From assembly GCF_000185385.1 (NCBI RefSeq), contig NZ_GL622296.1:205530-269529 (forward strand): 64,000 nt of DNA. Direction: 5' to 3'. Both the position numbers and the translations under genes were made by a program. The first letter of the stretch is position 1, and every line of letters begins with the position of its first letter. Under the pieces are notes generated by a model. That model had not been told where the DNA came from. It did no database searches and saw only the letters and a program-made list of their open reading frames with translations. Of this stretch, positions 59,667 through 64,000 are shown in pieces. Source of the stretch: Lachnoanaerobaculum saburreum DSM 3986 (GTDB lineage: Bacteria > Bacillota > Clostridia > Lachnospirales > Lachnospiraceae).

Positions 59667-59693
59667 AGCCGGAATAGGAATGCCGGCTTTTTA
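59667..59693 (+). terminator. Intrinsic terminator after the small gene
   Basis: AGCCGG (59667-59672) and CCGGCT (59683-59688) then TTTTT. It supports the small gene being transcribed. Confidence 0.75.
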
Positions 59694-59840
59694 AGTTATA
59701 CTGTCTGAAATAATCAAAACATAAAACGGACAGTAAATATTATATATAAAAAACGATTACGACATAACGTTAAATTTTGTACAAATATTAGAGGGCAAAA
59801 GATAATAAAAATGAATAAACTATAACTGAAGGAGGAAAAA

Positions 59841-60683
59841 ATGAATATAGTAAAATCATTTAATAATACGATTGACTATCTTGAAACAGTTCTTGATGAT
59901 GAGATAGACGAAAGGAAGGTAATTCAATTGTCAGGATATTCTTATTCTATGTTTAGCCGTTTGTTTTCTATTCTGACTGAAACAACTCTTTCGGAATATT
60001 TGAGAAGCAGGAGATTAACGGAAGCCGCTGTCAGATTAAGAGATACACATGAGAAGATAATTGATATTGCATTAAGATTCGGGTATGAGTCATCAGATTC
60101 ATTCGGAACTGCGTTTAAGAATTTTCATAAGTCTACTCCTTCAGAAGTAAGAAACGGAAAACCGTTCAAATTGGTTTCACGAGTGCAATTGGCACTAAGT
60201 GTAAGAGGAGGAAGAAGCATGAATATTACGATTCAAAAAAAAGAAGCATTTACGGTTGCAGGATTAAGTAAACAAAATATCAATTCATCTGAATGTCCTG
60301 ATATATGGGACAGGCTATACAAAAAATACAGTCATGATGAATTAGCAAAACTTGGTGAAGGAAAGAGTGTCGGTGTTTGCTATGATGTGGAAAATCCCGG
60401 CACAATAAATTATATGGCAGGATATATTATTACTGATATCGGTAAAGCTGAAAGTATGGGATTGGATATCATTAAAGTAAAAGAAGCGGAATATGCGGTT
60501 GTAGAACTGAACGGAAGTGTGCCTGAGTGTATTCATAAAGGTTGGAAGTATGTAATGGAAGTGTTTTTCCCTGAACATGGTTATATACATTCAGGAAGTC
60601 CGGATTTTGAGTACTACTATGAAGGAGATATGCACAGCCCTGAGTATAAGATGGAGCTTTGGATACCGATAAAAAAAGCTTAA
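59841..60683 (+). CDS. AraC-type regulator with GyrI-like effector domain
   Basis: 280 residues: N-terminal double helix-turn-helix of the AraC class (FSRLFSILTETTLSEYLRSRRL and IIDIALRFGYESSDSFGTAFKNFHKSTPSEVR), then a GyrI-like small-molecule-binding domain (about 128-280, from MNITIQKKEAFTVAGLS to EYKMELWIPI). This pairing is typical of Rob/SoxS-like or drug-responsive regulators. GGAGG before ATG. Alone, with a strong terminator at 60724; target unknown. A short dyad (ACTGTC...GACAGT, 59700-59736) lies upstream. Confidence 0.9.
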   Translation: MNIVKSFNNTIDYLETVLDDEIDERKVIQLSGYSYSMFSRLFSILTETTLSEYLRSRRLTEAAVRLRDTHEKIIDIALRFGYESSDSFGTAFKNFHKSTPSEVRNGKPFKLVSRVQLALSVRGGRSMNITIQKKEAFTVAGLSKQNINSSECPDIWDRLYKKYSHDELAKLGEGKSVGVCYDVENPGTINYMAGYIITDIGKAESMGLDIIKVKEAEYAVVELNGSVPECIHKGWKYVMEVFFPEHGYIHSGSPDFEYYYEGDMHSPEYKMELWIPIKKA

Positions 60684-60723
60684 TTACAGTATAATCCATC
60701 TGTATCGGTTTTGAAACGGGAAA

Positions 60724-60766
60724 GTGGCTAAGCCTTGTAATCTGCAAGGCTTAGCCACATTTTTTT
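60724..60766 (+). terminator. Intrinsic terminator after the AraC-type gene
   Basis: 14-bp perfect stem GTGGCTAAGCCTTG/CAAGGCTTAGCCAC with a 7-base loop and a run of seven T. Confidence 0.92.
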
Positions 60767-60909
60767 ATATAATACAACAGTACATAAAGAAATTTGACCT
60801 TATAAATCCTTTATTTATAAGGCTTTACAGGCATTTTCAGATACCAAGTGTCAAAGAGCGGATCATATATCTTGTAAGAAAACTGTCAGAATTACAGGCA
60901 TGAATAGTA

Positions 60910-60938
60910 TTGACAACAGCCTCTTATTTTAGTAGTAT
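60910..60938 (+). promoter_or_regulatory. Promoter of the str operon
   Basis: TTGACA (60910-60915), 17-base spacer, TAGTAT (60933-60938), about 105 bases before rpsL. Confidence 0.7.
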
Positions 60939-61043
60939 TAAATACTGTGTAAGTAGGCGATGATATTTACACAAAGTGAATATGCAACAGTATTCACAGA
61001 CAAAAATAAATGTAAGCAACCAATAAAAAAGGAGGAAAAAGGA

Positions 61044-61463
61044 ATGCCAACATTTAACCAGTTAGTTAGAAAAGGCAGACAGACTTCAGAAAGAAAGTCA
61101 ACAGCTCCTGCTCTTCAGAAGGGATTCAACTCACTTCATAAGAGGTCAACAGATATCTCTTCACCGCAAAAAAGAGGAGTATGTACAGCTGTTAAGACTG
61201 CAACACCTAAGAAGCCTAACTCAGCTCTTCGTAAGATTGCCAGAGTTCGTCTTTCTAACGGAATCGAAGTAACAAGCTATATCCCGGGAGAGGGACATAA
61301 CCTTCAGGAGCATAGCGTTGTGCTTATCCGTGGAGGTAGAGTAAAGGACTTGCCGGGTACAAGATACCATATTATTCGTGGTACATTAGATACTGCGGGT
61401 GTCGCTAACAGAAAACAAGCTCGTTCAAAGTACGGAGCTAAGAGACCGAAAGATAAAAAATAA
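61044..61463 (+). CDS. rpsL: 30S ribosomal protein S12
   Basis: Decoding-centre protein. 139 residues, [19 protein letters not shown], with the loop [18 protein letters not shown] (Lys at the streptomycin position 42/43 kept, so wild-type) and [29 protein letters not shown] (PNxxx methylthio-Asp region). ATG at 61044 chosen from GGAGG upstream. First gene of the str operon. Confidence 0.99.
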   Translation: MPTFNQLVRKGRQTSERKSTAPALQKGFNSLHKRSTDISSPQKRGVCTAVKTATPKKPNSALRKIARVRLSNGIEVTSYIPGEGHNLQEHSVVLIRGGRVKDLPGTRYHIIRGTLDTAGVANRKQARSKYGAKRPKDKK

Positions 61464-61597
61464 TAACTGAAGATATAAACAGTCTTTAGAATTCAGAAGA
61501 AAGTAAAAAAACTTTCATAATTAGACAGTGCCGGATTTTTTGTTGGTTGCAAAAAATATAGGCACGAGGACGCAGTAAGCGAGTACCAAAGATCTAA

Positions 61598-62092
<495 letters not shown>

Positions 62093-62106
62093 TAGGAGGA
62101 AACCAA

Positions 62107-64000
62107 TTGGCTGGAAGAGAATATCCGTTGGAGAGAACCAGAAATATTGGTATCATGGCTCATATAGATGCCGGTAAAACCACACTTACTGAGCGTATCC
62201 TATATTATACTGGTGTAAATTATAAGATTGGTGATACCCATGAGGGTACCGCTACAATGGACTGGATGGCACAGGAAGCGGAAAGAGGTATTACAATTAC
62301 TTCAGCCGCTACAACATGCCACTGGACATTACAGGAATTTAACAAAGTAAAGCCAGGTGAGAAGGAAAATCGTATAAATATTATCGATACTCCGGGACAC
62401 GTTGACTTTACTGTAGAGGTGGAGAGATCACTTCGTGTACTTGACGGTGCTGTCGGTGTGTTCTCTGCAAAAGAAGGTGTAGAACCGCAGTCTGAGAATG
62501 TATGGAGACAGGCAGATACATATCATGTACCGAGAATGGCATTTATCAATAAGATGGATGTTATGGGTGCCGACTATTATGCAGCAGTTGAACAGATTCA
62601 TACAAGACTTGGAAAAAATACAATTATGCTTCAGATTCCAATCGGAAAAGAAGACGATTTTAAGGGAATTGTAGATCTCTTTGAGATGAAAGCTTATATC
62701 TACAATGATGACAAGGGTGATGATATTTCAATCGTTGATATACCTGACGAGGTAAAGGACGAGGCTGAATTATATCATGGTGAGCTTGTTGAGAAGATTT
62801 GTGAGCTTGATGATGACCTTACAATGATGTATCTTGAGGGTGAGGAGCCTTCAGTTGAGCAGCTTAAGGCGGCACTTAGAAAAGGAACTTGTGAGAACAG
62901 GGCAATACCTGTATGTTGCGGTACGGCTTATCGCAATAAGGGTGTGCAAAAGCTTATTGATGCTATTGTTGAGTTCATGCCTTCACCGCTTGATATCCCT
63001 TCAATAAAGGGTGTTGACCTTGACGGAAATGAAGTTGAAAGACATGCTTCAGATGAGGAGCCTTTCTCAGCTCTTGCATTTAAGATTATGACAGATCCTT
63101 TTGTAGGAAAACTTGCATATTTCAGAGTTTATTCCGGAACACTTAACGCCGGTTCATATGTACTTAATGCTACAAAGAGCAAGAAGGAGAGAGTCGGTCG
63201 TATCCTTCAGATGCATGCAAATAAGAGAACGGAGATTGACAAGGTTTATTCAGGAGATATTGCGGCGGCCGTAGGCTTTAAGCTTACAACTACAGGTGAT
63301 ACAATTTGTGATGAGCAACATCCTGTAATCCTTGAGTCAATGGAATTCCCTGAGCCTGTTATCGATATCGCTATCGAGCCGAAGACAAAGGCAGGTCAGA
63401 CAAAGATGATAGATGCTCTTGCAAAATTGGCTGAAGAGGATCCGACATTCAGAGTTAAGACAGATGGCGAAACAGGACAGACCATCATATCAGGTATGGG
63501 TGAGCTTCACCTTGAGATCATTGTAGACAGACTTCTTAGAGAGTTTAATGTAGAAGCAAATGTAGGTGCACCACAGGTTGCTTACAAAGAAACATTTACC
63601 AAGGCTGTTGATGTTGATTCCAAGTATGCAAGACAGTCAGGCGGTCGCGGTCAGTACGGTCACTGTAAAGTTAAGTTTGAACCTATGGATCCGAACGGAG
63701 AAGAGACATTTAAGTTTGAGTCAACTGTTGTCGGCGGTGCTATTCCTAAGGAATATATTCCGGCTGTCGGCGAAGGTATTGAGGAGGCTACAAAGTCAGG
63801 TATTCTTGGAGGATTCCCGGTACTTGGTGTACATGCAAATGTATATGACGGTTCATACCATGAAGTAGATTCATCAGAAATGGCATTCCATATCGCAGGT
63901 TCTATGGCATTCAAGGATGCTATGAGTAAGGCGGGACCTGTACTTCTTGAGCCTATTATGAAGGTTGAAGTTACAATGCCTGAGGAATATATGGGTGATG
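62107..64000 (+). CDS. fusA: Elongation factor G (partial, runs off the window)
   Basis: Ribosomal translocation GTPase. Start is TTG at 62107 ([26 protein letters not shown]) with AGGAGG at 62094-62099; there is no closer ATG. G1 [15 protein letters not shown], the [21 protein letters not shown]3 block, and later domains through PEEYMGD are present. About 631 of roughly 700 residues lie in the window. Third gene of the str operon. Confidence 0.98.
   Translation, partial: MAGREYPLERTRNIGIMAHIDAGKTTLTERILYYTGVNYKIGDTHEGTATMDWMAQEAERGITITSAATTCHWTLQEFNKVKPGEKENRINIIDTPGHVDFTVEVERSLRVLDGAVGVFSAKEGVEPQSENVWRQADTYHVPRMAFINKMDVMGADYYAAVEQIHTRLGKNTIMLQIPIGKEDDFKGIVDLFEMKAYIYNDDKGDDISIVDIPDEVKDEAELYHGELVEKICELDDDLTMMYLEGEEPSVEQLKAALRKGTCENRAIPVCCGTAYRNKGVQKLIDAIVEFMPSPLDIPSIKGVDLDGNEVERHASDEEPFSALAFKIMTDPFVGKLAYFRVYSGTLNAGSYVLNATKSKKERVGRILQMHANKRTEIDKVYSGDIAAAVGFKLTTTGDTICDEQHPVILESMEFPEPVIDIAIEPKTKAGQTKMIDALAKLAEEDPTFRVKTDGETGQTIISGMGELHLEIIVDRLLREFNVEANVGAPQVAYKETFTKAVDVDSKYARQSGGRGQYGHCKVKFEPMDPNGEETFKFESTVVGGAIPKEYIPAVGEGIEEATKSGILGGFPVLGVHANVYDGSYHEVDSSEMAFHIAGSMAFKDAMSKAGPVLLEPIMKVEVTMPEEYMGD

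Overview
The window is a low-GC Firmicutes chromosome segment spanning the replication origin. It carries the gene order around oriC (rpmH, rnpA, yidD, yidC, jag, mnmE, mnmG, rsmG, parA, parB on one side; dnaA, dnaN, yaaA, recF, gyrB, gyrA on the other), TTATCCACA-type DnaA boxes and Spo0J-type parS sites. Codon use, choline-binding repeats, a VanZ-RDD protein, a YesM/YesN system and a streptococcal-looking malolactic enzyme suggest a Lachnospiraceae living in the mouth, for example Lachnoanaerobaculum. The genus is an inference; the family-level reading is fairly safe.

Layout. 1-4140 (minus): groESL under a CIRCE operator, a sodium-coupled transporter and a small membrane protein. 4252-16130 is accessory: an autoregulated MerR/TipAS regulator, a decayed IS1380-type element, a frameshifted TetR regulator with two matching operators in front of a rifampicin-phosphotransferase-like enzyme and a MATE pump, a broken two-component system, a horizontally acquired-looking malolactic enzyme with transporter debris, and IS1380/IS1634 remnants. 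16215-27273: hemolysin III protein, a carbohydrate ABC locus with a GH172 (DUF2961) enzyme and two paralogous binding lipoproteins, a divergent YesM/YesN sensor pair, and a VanZ-RDD membrane protein. 27353-36591 (minus): tpiA, pgk, gap, a Na/phosphate symporter, a large beta-helix choline-binding surface protein and lysA.

36604-46064 is the origin-left block: gyrA, gyrB, a SemiSWEET sugar transporter, recF, yaaA, dnaN, dnaA. Two DnaA-box regions are present, one upstream of dnaA and one between dnaA and dnaN with a DnaA-trio-like tract. 46251-58558 is the origin-right block, from an ECF transporter S component and rpmH through parB to a DUF4446 protein. 58611-64000: bioY behind a BirA-type operator, a small unknown gene, an AraC-GyrI regulator, and the start of the str operon (rpsL, rpsG, fusA; fusA runs off the window).

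The most unusual signal is between rsmG and parA. Nine parS-like 16-mers are laid head to tail at an exact 28-bp period for seven steps, then 27 bp, with a tenth site inside a terminator loop. An eleventh sits in a 54-bp near-perfect palindrome and a twelfth lies just before parA. The 12-bp linkers repeat with a three-unit (84-bp) pattern. This looks like an iteron-type centromere rather than the usual dispersed single parS sites. Other signals worth a look are the TetR/antibiotic cassette with a duplicated operator, homopolymer frameshifts in two neighbouring regulators, and the GH172 sugar locus.
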